NCBI RefSeq assembly: GCF_003634705.1
Contig: NZ_RBWU01000002.1
Location: 992,001 to 1,056,000, forward strand
Origin: Actinomadura pelletieri DSM 43383
GTDB lineage: Bacteria > Actinomycetota > Actinomycetes > Streptosporangiales > Streptosporangiaceae
Length of the DNA: 64,000 nucleotides
Direction of reading: 5' to 3'
Each line of letters starts with the position of its first letter. The stretch's first letter is position 1. The notes under the pieces were generated by a model. The model saw only the letters and a list, made by a program, of their open reading frames with translations. It was not told the origin of the DNA and searched no databases. Shown here piece by piece: positions 35,402 to 51,662 of the stretch. The position numbers and the translations under genes are program-made.

Positions 35402-35405
<4 letters not shown>
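29400..35405 (+). CDS. FAAL-ACP-Cy-A(Ox)-PCP hybrid synthetase, predicted to load a fatty acid and build a thiazole
   Basis: This 2001-residue multidomain protein starts with a fatty acyl-AMP ligase (residues 30-575; YTSGSTSAPKG near 178, WLPVHHDMGLIGC, RKDLIILDGRN). An ACP follows (615-680; 4'-phosphopantetheine Ser647 in GLDSR, where GLDSL is usual). Then comes a heterocyclisation domain (700-1113) with intact DxxxxDxxS, D831-LLVA-D836-LW-S839. The adenylation domain (1137-1868) has the code D-L-F-N-L-S-L-I-W, one residue from the classical cysteine code DLYNLSLIW. Between its motifs A8 and A10 sits a SagB-like FMN oxidase (1600-1820, YGSAGGLYPVQVCLDV), as in EpoB-type thiazole modules. A PCP follows (Ser1917). 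It overlaps the next gene by ATGA. The start is uncertain: GTG 29400, with GTG/TTG alternatives up to about 29448. Confidence 0.9.
33588..34050 (+). repeat. Segment near-identical to 40565-41027 (A-domain copy 1)
   Basis: The first 284 bp (33588-33871) are identical to 40565-40848, base for base by eye; the following 180 bp differ at about 15 positions. The segment covers A-domain motifs from LLSGDW to the A8 region. Third positions here favour G and T (TTG, GGT, GTG, GAT), unlike the C-rich codons just upstream. This suggests recent gene conversion or replacement between the two cysteine A domains. Confidence 0.9.
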
Positions 35406-42781
<7,376 letters not shown>

Positions 42782-42797
42782 CGAAGAAGGGCTACCC

Positions 42798-45700
42798 GTG
42801 GCCACCCCACGTGACATCGAGGACATCTACGAGCTCTCCCCGATCCAGGCCGGGCTGCTCTACGAACTGACCCGCAGCCCGGACACCGGAACCTACGTCG
42901 AGCAGGTCAGCGTCACGCTCGCCGGTGAACTGGACCCCCGGCACTTCGCGCGGGCATGGCAGCGCGTCGTCGACCGGCACCCGATCCTGCGCACCGGCTT
43001 CCGCTGGCGGCGCGGCGGGACCCCTCTCCAGATCGTGCACCGCCGCGCCGCCCTGCGCATCGAACAGCAGGACTGGCGCGACGTGCCCGACGACGAGTGG
43101 GACGCGCACTACCAGGCGTGGCTGGACGCCGACCGGATGCGTCCCTTCGACCTGAACCGACCGCCGCTGATGCGTGCCACGCTGATCCGCCGCGCCGCCG
43201 ACACGTGGGTGTTCGCGTGGAGGTTCAGCCACCTGGTGATGGACGGCTGGTCGTTCGGCATAGCGATCGCGGACTTCCTGGACGGCTACCGCGCGCTCCG
43301 CCGAGGCACCGCGCCGCTGAACCTGCCGACCCGCCCCTACAGCGACTATGTCGCCTGGTGGCGCGAGCATCCCTCGGACGACGACTCCGCCCGGTACTGG
43401 CGCGAGACGCTCGCCGGTGTCGAGCACGGCGACCCGCTGGGCCAGGGCGGCGGAACCGTGACGGCCGGTGAACCGAGCCACCACTTCGTCCATCTCACCC
43501 TTCCCGGCCTGGCCGACCGGATCCAGCGCGTCGCCCGGGAGCAGCGGCTCACCGCCGCCACCATCGTCCAGGGCGCGTGGAGCGTCGTCCTGGCCCGGCA
43601 CCTCGGTACCGGCGAGGTGGTGACCGGCAGCACCACCGCGCACCGGCCCCGCGACCTGCCCGGCGCCGCGGGCGTCCTCGGCCCGTTGATCGTGACGCTC
43701 CCGGCCCGCGCCCGGATCGACCCGCGCCGCCCGGCCGCGCAGTGGCTGCGCGACTTCCAGGCCGCGCAGGCGCGCGGCCGGGAACACGACAGCGTGCCGC
43801 TGGTGGAGGTCCAGCGGCTGGCGGGCTGGGACGCGTCCCCCATCGAGAGCAACGTCGCGTTCGAGAACGCGCCGATGCCCGAACTGGACCTCGCCGACAT
43901 CCGGCTCAAGGTCCTCGGCTACTCCTACGACGGCCGTCCCCATTTCCCGCTGACGCTGGTGATCCTCCCCGGGGACGACATGCCGCTACGGCTGGTGTAC
44001 GACCGTCGCCGCTTCGACCGGCCCGGCGCGGAACTGCTCGTCCGGCACCTGAGGGCGCTGCTGGAGTCGTTCACCGCCGCCCCGGACACACCGCTGCGCG
44101 AACTGCCGATGCTGTCCGCCCCGGAGAAGCGGATCCTCGACGACCACGCGAAAGGCGACCTGGCGGAGCCCGTCGCCGACACGGTGTTGCACCGGTTCGC
44201 CGACCAGGTCGCGCGTGCCCCGGACGCCGTCGCGGTGACCTGCGGCCCCGACCGTCTCACCTACGGGGAGCTGGACCGGCGCGCCGCCCGCATCGCCGGA
44301 CGGCTCACCGCGCTCGGCGCCGGGCGGGGCGGTCTCGTCGCGCTGTGCCTGAACCGGTCCGCCGACATGATCGCCGGAATCGTCGGGGCGTTGCGCAGCG
44401 GCGCCGCCTACCTCCCGCTCGACCTCGCCAACCCGCCGGACCGGCTCGCGTACCTGGTCGCCGACTCCGGCGCCGACGTGCTCCTCACCGACGGCGACCT
44501 GGTGCCGTTCCTGCCGGAGAACGCGCGGCGGCTGCCCCTCGCCCGCATTGACGCCCTGGACGACTCCGACGAGGACACCGGCGCCGAACCCGAGGCGATC
44601 ACGGGATCCGACCGCATGTACGTCCTCTACACCTCCGGCTCGACCGGGCGGCCGAAGGGCGTGCCGATCCTGCACCGGGACGTCGCCCAGTTCATGACCG
44701 CGATCCTGGCGGAGATGGACATCGGCCCGGACGACGTCTGGGCGATGTTCCACCCCTACGGCTTCGACCTGTCGGTGTACGAGGTGTGGGGAGCGCTGAC
44801 CACCGGGGCGCGGCTGCGCGTGCTGACCGAGGAGGAGGTGCACTCGCCCGCGGCCCAGCTCCGGGTCATCGAGGACGAGGGCGTCACCGTCCTCAACCAG
44901 ACGCCGTCCGCGTTCGACCTGGTGGTCGAGGCGGACGGGCTCCGACCGCCCGGTGAGCCCGCCGGGCCGTCGCCCCTGCGGTACGTGGTGCTCGGCGGTG
45001 AACGGCTGGACCCGTCACGGCTGCGTCCGTGGGCCCGGCGCCACGGCGTCACCGCGCCCCGGCTGGTCAACGGCTACGGAATCACCGAGACGACCATATT
45101 CACCACGTGGTACGAGCTGACCGAACACGACGTGTTCACCGGCGGCGGCAGCCCCATCGGCCGGGCGCTGCGCCACCAGCGGGTCCTGGTGACCGACGAC
45201 GCCGGACGGCAGTTGCCGATGGGCTGCGTCGGCGAGATCCGCGTCTCCGGGGCCTCCATCGCCAACGGCTATCTCGGCCGCCTCGATCTCACCGCGGAAC
45301 GGTTCGTCCCCGACCCGGCGGGCGGGCTCCAGTACCGGACCGGCGACCTGGGAAGGCTCCGCGCCGACGGCACCCTGGAGTTCATCGGCCGCAACGACCA
45401 CCAGGTGAAGATCCGCGGATTTCGGGTGGAGCCGGGCGAGGCCGAGGCGGTCCTGGCGGAGCAGCCGGGGGTGACGGGCGCGGCCGTGGTGGCGCGTCCC
45501 GGCCCGGACGGCGACGCGCGCCTGGTCGCCTACGTCGTCGCCGACCCGGAGACGGCCGCGGGTCTCGGCGAGCGGCTGCGCGCCCGGTTGCCGTCCTATC
45601 TCGTGCCGTCCGCGCTCATCACCATGGCGGAGCTGCCCCGTAACCCCAACGGCAAGGTCGACCGTCGCGCGCTGCCCGAACCCGGGCGGGCGGACCGACG

Positions 45701-46001
45701 GAACGTCCCGTACACCGAACCCCGCACACCGGCCGAACACGAGGTCGCCGAACTCGTCCGGGAGGTGCTGAACACCGAGCGGATCGGCGTCCTGGACGAC
45801 CTCACCGACCACGGCCTGCACTCGCTCGGCGCGATGCGGATCGCGATGCGGCTGCGCGCCGAGCGGCACGTGGACGTGCCGCTGACCCTGATGCAACAGG
45901 ACGCGACCGTCGCCTCGCTGGCCGAACTGATCGACCGGAGCCCCGACCCGAGGGAACCGACCGCCCCGACCACCTCGACCGCCTCGCAACTCACCGGCTG
46001 A
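42798..46001 (+). CDS. NRPS module C-A-T
   Basis: This 1067-residue single module has a GTG start with GAAGAAGGG upstream, 17 bp after the PKS-NRPS gene. The condensation domain (1-430) starts EDIYELSPIQAGLLYELTRS and has SHLVMDGWS in place of HHxxxDG, keeping the catalytic second His and DG. The A domain (450-955) has [22 protein letters not shown] and NGKVDRR. By alignment to GrsA I read D-L-Y-N-V-G-G-I-F, which matches no code I know well, so no substrate is named. The T domain carries Ser in GLHSLGA. No thioesterase, reductase or terminal condensation domain follows, so release must be handled elsewhere or by a downstream enzyme. Confidence 0.92.
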   Translation: MATPRDIEDIYELSPIQAGLLYELTRSPDTGTYVEQVSVTLAGELDPRHFARAWQRVVDRHPILRTGFRWRRGGTPLQIVHRRAALRIEQQDWRDVPDDEWDAHYQAWLDADRMRPFDLNRPPLMRATLIRRAADTWVFAWRFSHLVMDGWSFGIAIADFLDGYRALRRGTAPLNLPTRPYSDYVAWWREHPSDDDSARYWRETLAGVEHGDPLGQGGGTVTAGEPSHHFVHLTLPGLADRIQRVAREQRLTAATIVQGAWSVVLARHLGTGEVVTGSTTAHRPRDLPGAAGVLGPLIVTLPARARIDPRRPAAQWLRDFQAAQARGREHDSVPLVEVQRLAGWDASPIESNVAFENAPMPELDLADIRLKVLGYSYDGRPHFPLTLVILPGDDMPLRLVYDRRRFDRPGAELLVRHLRALLESFTAAPDTPLRELPMLSAPEKRILDDHAKGDLAEPVADTVLHRFADQVARAPDAVAVTCGPDRLTYGELDRRAARIAGRLTALGAGRGGLVALCLNRSADMIAGIVGALRSGAAYLPLDLANPPDRLAYLVADSGADVLLTDGDLVPFLPENARRLPLARIDALDDSDEDTGAEPEAITGSDRMYVLYTSGSTGRPKGVPILHRDVAQFMTAILAEMDIGPDDVWAMFHPYGFDLSVYEVWGALTTGARLRVLTEEEVHSPAAQLRVIEDEGVTVLNQTPSAFDLVVEADGLRPPGEPAGPSPLRYVVLGGERLDPSRLRPWARRHGVTAPRLVNGYGITETTIFTTWYELTEHDVFTGGGSPIGRALRHQRVLVTDDAGRQLPMGCVGEIRVSGASIANGYLGRLDLTAERFVPDPAGGLQYRTGDLGRLRADGTLEFIGRNDHQVKIRGFRVEPGEAEAVLAEQPGVTGAAVVARPGPDGDARLVAYVVADPETAAGLGERLRARLPSYLVPSALITMAELPRNPNGKVDRRALPEPGRADRRNVPYTEPRTPAEHEVAELVREVLNTERIGVLDDLTDHGLHSLGAMRIAMRLRAERHVDVPLTLMQQDATVASLAELIDRSPDPREPTAPTTSTASQLTG

Positions 46002-46012
46002 CAGGAGAGAAC

Positions 46013-47221
46013 GTGACACGGCAACGGATCGTCATCGCGGGCGCGGGCATCGGCGGGCTGGCCGCCGCCGCCGCGCTCGCCCGCAACGGCGGCGACCACG
46101 ACATCGACATCTACGAGCGCGCCGACGCGGTACGCGGCCTCGCCGGATCGGGCCTGACGATCTGGGGCAACGCGGTCGCGGCGCTCGGCCGCATCGGCCT
46201 CGGCGACGCCGTCAAGGCACTCGGGTCGCCGCTGGAGAGCCAGGTGGTCGTGACCGACACCGGTTCCACGCTCACCGAGGCGCCGATCGGACGGTTCCAG
46301 CGCGAGCACGCCGACATCGGGGTCGGGATCCGCCGCCAGGCCCTCCTCGACATGCTGCTACAGGCCGTCGGACCCGACCGGGTCCGCTACGAGGAACGCG
46401 TCGTCGGCTACCGCGCCACCGGCGACGGTGTCGACGTCCTCCTCCAGAGCGGCGGCGCCGTCCACGCCGACGTCCTGATCGGCGCGGACGGGCTGCGGTC
46501 GGCGATCCGCAGGCAGATGCTCGGGGACGGCGACCCCACCCCGCTGAAGCACATGGTGTGGCGCGGCATCAGCGACAGCAGCGCCCACTTCCCCGCCGAG
46601 ACCGTCCTGATGGTGTACGGCGCGCACGCCACCCGGATGGTCGCCTGGCCCGTCGACGACGACAGCGTCTGCTGGTCGATCGGCCGGAACGGGGCGCCCG
46701 CCCGGGACAGCGGGAGCCCCGCCACGCTCAAGGAGCAGCTCCTGTCGTTCATCGAGGGCTTCCCGAAGGCGAACCGGCACATCCTGGAGAACACGCCCGC
46801 CGAGCGGCTGATCCGCACCGACCTGTTCGCCCGCAAACGCCTGGACCGGCTGGTGGACGGGCGGGTGGCGCTGCTCGGCGACGCGGGCCACGCGATGCCC
46901 ACGGTCTTCGGCCAGGGCGCCTGCATGGCGATCGAGGACGCCGTCGTCCTCGCCGACTGCCTGGCCGACTCGCCGTGCGACCAGACGCCGGAGGGCGGGT
47001 TGCGGGAGTACGAGCGGCGGCGCCTGCCACGGCTGGAGTGGGTCCGCGAGCAGGTCTTCAAGGTGAGCCGCTACCAGGAATGGGAGAGCCCGTTCCTCGT
47101 CACGATGCGCAACACCGTCATGCGGACCATGCCCGCGTCCCGGCAGGAGGCCATGTGGCGGCGGTTGTTCGCGTTCGACCCGGCCGGCCCGGCGCAGGAG
47201 CACGCCGATGCCGGGCGTTGA
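46013..47221 (+). CDS. FAD-dependent monooxygenase, p-hydroxybenzoate-hydroxylase fold
   Basis: This 402-residue flavoprotein has a GTG start after ACAGGAG, 11 bp behind the NRPS module. The FAD-binding motif RIVIAGAGIGGLAAAAALAR is at residues 5-24, the DG-type motif DVLIGADGLRSAIRRQ near 160, and the GD motif LLGDAGHAMPTVFGQGACMA near 285. Members hydroxylate aromatics or epoxidise and oxidise natural-product scaffolds with NAD(P)H and oxygen. It overlaps the next gene by 14 bp. A tailoring role on the acyl-thiazole chain is inferred from position. Confidence 0.9.
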   Translation: MTRQRIVIAGAGIGGLAAAAALARNGGDHDIDIYERADAVRGLAGSGLTIWGNAVAALGRIGLGDAVKALGSPLESQVVVTDTGSTLTEAPIGRFQREHADIGVGIRRQALLDMLLQAVGPDRVRYEERVVGYRATGDGVDVLLQSGGAVHADVLIGADGLRSAIRRQMLGDGDPTPLKHMVWRGISDSSAHFPAETVLMVYGAHATRMVAWPVDDDSVCWSIGRNGAPARDSGSPATLKEQLLSFIEGFPKANRHILENTPAERLIRTDLFARKRLDRLVDGRVALLGDAGHAMPTVFGQGACMAIEDAVVLADCLADSPCDQTPEGGLREYERRRLPRLEWVREQVFKVSRYQEWESPFLVTMRNTVMRTMPASRQEAMWRRLFAFDPAGPAQEHADAGR

Positions 47222-48356
47222 GACCGGTGGTCCCGGCGCGTGGCGGGCCCGCGTCCGCGCCTTCGCCGAGGACGCCGTCGCGCCGCTCGTCGACGACATG
47301 GACCACAAGGGCCGCCTGGACGACGGTCTCGTCGCCGCGCTGTTCGCCGAGGGGCTGATGAGCGTGGAGACGCCCGCCCACTACGGCGGGCAGGGCCGGA
47401 CGTTCCTCGACGTCGTCGCGACCGTCGAGGAGATCGCCCGGATCTGCTCCGGCGTCGCGGTCGCCGTGGACGTCCACAACATCCTGGTGACCGGCGCGAT
47501 CCTGCGGGACGGCGACGGCGACCAACGCCGCCGCCACCTGCCGCGGCTGGCGTCCGCGGCCATGGGCGCGTTCGCCCTGTCGGAGGAGGGCGCGGGCAGC
47601 GACGCGTTCGCGCTCGCGACCGCCGCCGAACCCGACGGCAGAGGATGGCGGCTCGTCGGACGCAAACGCTGGACGAGCAACGCGCTCGCCGCCGACCTGT
47701 TCCTCCTGTTCGCCCGAACCGGGCCGCACTCCGTCACCGCGTTCCTCGTCGAACGCGACGCGCCCGGCCTGACGGTGACCGAGCCCGCCGACCAGCTCGG
47801 GGTGCGCGCGGCCCGCACCGCCGACGTCGTCCTGGACGGCGTGCCCGTCCGCCGGGACCAGGTGCTCGGCGGCGTCGGGCGCGGTGAGCTGCTGGCGATG
47901 CGGGCGTTGACGCTCGGCCGGGTCGGCATCGCGGCGCAGCTGGTCGGCCTGGCGCGGGGCGCGCTCGACGTCGCCGCCCGGCACGTGTCCGGACGGTCGC
48001 AGTTCGGCCGCCCGGTCGCCGAGTACCAGGGCGTGCGGTTCCCGCTCGCGGAGTCCGCCGCCGAGGTCGCCGCGGCCGGTGCCCTCACCCGCCAGGCCGC
48101 GGACGCCTGCGTGAACGGCGCCGACGAACCCGAGCGGATCCGGCTGGCGGCCATGGCCAAGTACGTGGCGTCGCAGGCGGCGCAGCGCGCCGCGACCCGG
48201 GCGGTGGACGCGATGGGCGGCAACGGCACGCGGCGCGAGCATCGGGCCGAGAAGTTCTACCGCGACGCCAAGGTCGGCACGATCTACGAGGGCACGTCGA
48301 ACATCCTGCTGAACACCATCGCGTCCGACCTGCTGTCCCCGGCACGAACCTCCTGA
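47208..48356 (+). CDS. Acyl-CoA dehydrogenase-like flavoprotein
   Basis: This 382-residue enzyme has the normal length for the family. The substrate/FAD loop FALSEEGAGSDAFALATAA matches the ACAD signature, MRALTLGRVGIAAQLVGLAR is the helical domain, and the end YEGTSNILLNTIASDLL carries the usual catalytic Glu. Being at the end of the synthetase operon, it may desaturate a carrier-bound acyl or aminoacyl intermediate rather than a beta-oxidation CoA ester (inferred). It is the last gene of the + strand arm and is followed by an AT-richer gap. Confidence 0.9.
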   Translation: MPGVETGGPGAWRARVRAFAEDAVAPLVDDMDHKGRLDDGLVAALFAEGLMSVETPAHYGGQGRTFLDVVATVEEIARICSGVAVAVDVHNILVTGAILRDGDGDQRRRHLPRLASAAMGAFALSEEGAGSDAFALATAAEPDGRGWRLVGRKRWTSNALAADLFLLFARTGPHSVTAFLVERDAPGLTVTEPADQLGVRAARTADVVLDGVPVRRDQVLGGVGRGELLAMRALTLGRVGIAAQLVGLARGALDVAARHVSGRSQFGRPVAEYQGVRFPLAESAAEVAAAGALTRQAADACVNGADEPERIRLAAMAKYVASQAAQRAATRAVDAMGGNGTRREHRAEKFYRDAKVGTIYEGTSNILLNTIASDLLSPARTS

Positions 48357-48380
48357 TCACCGCCCCTTGACGGCGGTCGG

Positions 48381-48755
48381 TCACCGGACATCCCATTCTT
48401 CGACCTTGGCATCCGATAATTCGCAGTGGAACGAATCAAATCCGGATTGATGCCATCCAGCCGGAGAATGTCGGCCGCCTTCCGGAAGGGGGGGACTGAC
48501 CGAACGCGGCCATCGGCACAGATGGTGAATGGCGCGAAGGTCGCCTAGGTTTGCCTCGACAATGCCGACCGGCGCCGTGCCCGTGGGCGCGGTCGTCACC
48601 GCGTGGACTCCGGTGCCGGGCGCGATCTTCCAGTCGGGTCGTGCCCGGCACCGGTCATGCCCGCGTTTCCATCGTTCCAGCCATTCGATTTCGCGTTCGC
48701 GGTAACGGGCTTGGCCGTCGCGCAATCGAAGTGTTCGACGATGGAAAGGGGCCAT
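48381..48755 (-). CDS. Doubtful small ORF, unknown
   Basis: A 124-residue frame occupies the gap after the acyl-CoA dehydrogenase gene. The product starts with a charged helix (RYREREIEWLERWKRGHDRC) and has no known domain. GC is lower than in the neighbours and there is no clear ribosome-binding site. It may be chance. The remaining bases to 48970 show nothing recognisable. Confidence 0.3.
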   Translation of the reverse strand: MAPFHRRTLRLRDGQARYREREIEWLERWKRGHDRCRARPDWKIAPGTGVHAVTTAPTGTAPVGIVEANLGDLRAIHHLCRWPRSVSPPLPEGGRHSPAGWHQSGFDSFHCELSDAKVEEWDVR

Positions 48756-48970
48756 AATCGCACCGTTCCCATTAAGTGATCGTGAACTTTGGTTCGCCGA
48801 GAATCCGTCGTGGACGTGGAAGACGTGGGCCGATGATCATTACTGCGCTTCGGGTGTCGCGACACGGTGGCCGGGCGTGGCCGAAACGCGTGTTCGGCCA
48901 GGGACGGGAGCCTTTGGCGTGAGACAATCTCGCGCAGCAGCGGACGGTTCTTCCGGCAGGGGTGGTCTTG

Positions 48971-49357
48971 ATGTACCCGGTTCCTTCGAACGATCTCGAA
49001 CCCGTCCTGCTCCAGATCGGTGACATGGCACTGACCAGCACGCACGTCATCCTCCCGTACGGGCGTTACCCGCTGCACGGCGCCACCTGGACCGTCCAGG
49101 ACTCGACCCAGGTCACCGACGGCATCCCGGTCGTGGCCATCGTCCTCACCATCATCTTCGTCTGGTTCTGCCTGCTGGGCCTGCTCTTCCTCCTGATGAA
49201 GGAACGCCGGTACCTCGGGTTCGTGACGGTCTCCGTGACCGGTCCCGGCTTCCACCATGCCGCGCAGTTCCCCCCGGGCCCCCAGTCGGGCGCCTGGGCC
49301 GCCCAGATGGTGGGTCAGGCCCGAGCCATCACCGCCAGCGCGCCCCCCGTCCTCTAG
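48971..49357 (+). CDS. Small single-pass membrane protein, unknown function
   Basis: This 128-residue protein has an N-terminal soluble part (MYPVPSNDLEPVLLQIGDMA), one long hydrophobic helix (VVAIVLTIIFVWFCLLGLLF) and a soluble C-terminal part. The ATG at 48971 follows GGTGGT; an upstream GTG adds three residues. Similar small membrane proteins are scattered in actinomycetes, from memory, without assigned function. It separates the two biosynthetic regions and converges on the isochorismatase gene with a 12-bp gap. Confidence 0.65.
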   Translation: MYPVPSNDLEPVLLQIGDMALTSTHVILPYGRYPLHGATWTVQDSTQVTDGIPVVAIVLTIIFVWFCLLGLLFLLMKERRYLGFVTVSVTGPGFHHAAQFPPGPQSGAWAAQMVGQARAITASAPPVL

Positions 49358-49369
49358 GACGCCCGTCCC

Positions 49370-50035
49370 CTAGGACGCTGTTCTCGATGACACGGAGGCG
49401 CGGTCGCGGGAGAGCGCGGTCAGCAGGTCGCTGGTGTTGAGGACGACGGCGCACCGTTCGGCGGCGTAGGTGATGGCCATGGCGTGGTGCTCGGCGGAGA
49501 AGTCGGCGGTCGCGTCGGCGGCGAAGAAGGTCTCGATGTCGCGCATGAACGCCTCGCACGCCGTCATCAGACAGCCGATATGGGCGTAGACGCCGGTGAT
49601 GACGAGCTGGTCACGGTCCAACTCGGTGAGGATCCTCGCGAGCGATGTCCGCTGGAACGCGCTGTAGCGCCACTTGGTGAGCTGGATGTCGTTGTCGGCG
49701 GGCAGGAGCGGGTCGATGATCCGCGCGGCCGGGGGGTCGCCGGGCACGCCGTCGCCCCAGAAGTCCTGGAGCAGTCCGCGCTGCGCGAGGGTCTGCGCGC
49801 CGGGCTGGGCGGTGTAGACGACGGGGATCCCGAGCGTGGCGCAGCGCGACCGCAGCGCGAGGATGTTGGCGACCAGCTCCGGAATGGGGGAGGCGTCGCG
49901 CCGGTAGGCGTCCACGAAGTAGTTCTGCATGTCGTGGACGAGCAGGACGGCGCGCGCGGGGTCCGGGGTCCAGTCGACCCGGTTCGCGGGGAGGGTATCG
50001 GGCATCGGATACGGGGTGATTCCGGGCAGGCCCAT
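49370..50035 (-). CDS. entB: Isochorismatase (EntB/DhbB N-terminal domain only, no aryl carrier domain)
   Basis: This 221-residue enzyme hydrolyses isochorismate to 2,3-dihydro-2,3-dihydroxybenzoate and pyruvate. It starts at an ATG with TAGGAG upstream. Hallmarks are PYPMPDTLPANRVDW at the N-terminus, catalytic D35 in LLVHDMQNYFVDAY, Lys in QLTKWRYSAF and Cys in GVYAHIGCLMTACEAFMRDI. EntB and DhbB are about 285-310 residues because of a fused aryl carrier domain; here the protein ends after the hydrolase domain. The carrier is the separate gene at 53784-54014. It is the fourth gene of the leftward DHB operon, 7 bp after the ligase. Confidence 0.93.
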   Translation of the reverse strand: MGLPGITPYPMPDTLPANRVDWTPDPARAVLLVHDMQNYFVDAYRRDASPIPELVANILALRSRCATLGIPVVYTAQPGAQTLAQRGLLQDFWGDGVPGDPPAARIIDPLLPADNDIQLTKWRYSAFQRTSLARILTELDRDQLVITGVYAHIGCLMTACEAFMRDIETFFAADATADFSAEHHAMAITYAAERCAVVLNTSDLLTALSRDRASVSSRTAS

Positions 50036-50042
50036 GACGCTC

Positions 50043-51662
50043 CTAAGGGGTGGGGGCGAGGCGTGCCGCCAGGGCGCGGCGCAGCTCCCGCTTGCTGATC
50101 TTGCCGACTCCGGTGACCGGGAACTCGTCGACGATCTCGACCCGGTCAGGGATCTTGTACGGGGCCAGGCCCCGGTCGCGTAGATGGGCCCGCAGTTCGG
50201 CGGGGGTCGGCGCCTCCCCGCGCGGGACGACGACCGCGCAGGTGCGTTCGCCGAGGAACCGGTCGGGAACGGCGACGACGGCCGCGTCCCGTACCGCGGG
50301 ATGGGTGAGGAGGTGGTTCTCGACCTCCTCGGCGGCGACCTTCTCGCCGCCACGGTTGATCTGGTCCTTCACCCGGCCCTCGACGATGACGTGCCCGGAC
50401 GGAAGGCGGCGGACGACGTCACCCGTCCGGTAGAACCCGTCGGGGGTGAACGCGACGGCGTTGTGCTCGTCGGCCCGGTAGTAGCCGCGGATCGTGTACG
50501 GGCCCCGCGTGAGGAGTTCGCCGGGCTCGCCCGGCGGGACCTCGTTCCCGGCGGCGTCCACCACGCGGACCTCGTCGTCCACCGAGATCGGTCGACCCTG
50601 GGTGGTGAGATGGAACTCCTCGGGCTCGCCCGCGCGGGTGTAGCAGACGAGCCCCTCGGCCATGCCGTACACCTGCTGGAGGTCGCAGCCGAGCGCGTCG
50701 CGGACGCGGGCCGCGGCCGAGTCGGCGAACCGCGCGCCGCCCACCTGCAGGACACGCAGGCTGGACAGGTCGTGCGAGGTCGTCCTCGCCGTCTCCATCC
50801 ACAGCAGCGCGAGCGGCGGGACGAGCCCGGTGAGCGTGACGCGCTCCGCCTCGATCAGCGGGAACGCGACGGTGGGGGAGGGCTGCGGCGCCATCACCAC
50901 GGTCCCGCCCGCGTGCAGGACGCCGAAGACGCCGGGAGAGCTCATCGGAAAGTTGTGCGCCGCCGGAAGCGCCGCCAGGTAGACGGTGTCGGGTGTGAGC
51001 CCGCAGATCTCCGCGCTGGCACGGACGCTGTACAGGTAGTCGTCATGGGTGCGCGGGATCATCTTCGGCGTGCCGGTGGTGCCCCCGGACAGTTGAAACA
51101 GGGCCACGTCGGACGGGTCCGAGTCGGTGAAGGCGGAGTCACCGGCGTCGGCGTGAACGCTCTCCAGCGACGTGAACTCCTCGGCGTCCCCGGCGACGAG
51201 CACGTGCCGCACGCCGGGAACCTCGTCGCGGACCTGCCGGGCGAGCGTCCGGTAGTCGAACCCGGCGTGCTCGTCCGCCACCACGTAGGCGACCGCCTCC
51301 GCGTGCCGGGCCAGATGGACGATCTCGCTCGACCGGTGGGCGGGCAGCGTGAACACCGGAATCGCGCCGAGCCGGAACAGCGCGAACGCCGTCTCCACGA
51401 ACTCGGCGACGTTCGGCAACTGGACGACGACACGGTCACGCGGCCGCACGCCGAGGGCGGACAGCCCGGCGGCGAGACGCGACGCGCGGTCGTCGAGTTC
51501 GCGGTAGGTCAGTCTGACCTTCCCGGCGACGACGGCGACGCGGTCGGCGTGTTCGGCGGCGAGCCGGGCGAGCAGCGCCCCGAACGTCTCGCCGCGCCAG
51601 TGACCGGCCGCGCGGTAGCGGGCGGCGGTCTCCTCGGGCCATGGTGTGCAGTGAGGGAGCAT
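50043..51662 (-). CDS. entE: 2,3-Dihydroxybenzoate-AMP ligase
   Basis: This 539-residue ligase activates DHB as the adenylate and loads it on the aryl carrier protein. The P-loop is [19 protein letters not shown], the family-specific [15 protein letters not shown] is present, and the C-terminal Lys lies in VGKISKREL. In the pocket, NFPMSS puts Ser at the position equivalent to DhbE Ser240; salicylate-specific enzymes usually have Cys there, so DHB is favoured over salicylate. Its start overlaps the stop of the isochorismate synthase gene (ATGA). Confidence 0.94.
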   Translation of the reverse strand: MLPHCTPWPEETAARYRAAGHWRGETFGALLARLAAEHADRVAVVAGKVRLTYRELDDRASRLAAGLSALGVRPRDRVVVQLPNVAEFVETAFALFRLGAIPVFTLPAHRSSEIVHLARHAEAVAYVVADEHAGFDYRTLARQVRDEVPGVRHVLVAGDAEEFTSLESVHADAGDSAFTDSDPSDVALFQLSGGTTGTPKMIPRTHDDYLYSVRASAEICGLTPDTVYLAALPAAHNFPMSSPGVFGVLHAGGTVVMAPQPSPTVAFPLIEAERVTLTGLVPPLALLWMETARTTSHDLSSLRVLQVGGARFADSAAARVRDALGCDLQQVYGMAEGLVCYTRAGEPEEFHLTTQGRPISVDDEVRVVDAAGNEVPPGEPGELLTRGPYTIRGYYRADEHNAVAFTPDGFYRTGDVVRRLPSGHVIVEGRVKDQINRGGEKVAAEEVENHLLTHPAVRDAAVVAVPDRFLGERTCAVVVPRGEAPTPAELRAHLRDRGLAPYKIPDRVEIVDEFPVTGVGKISKRELRRALAARLAPTP

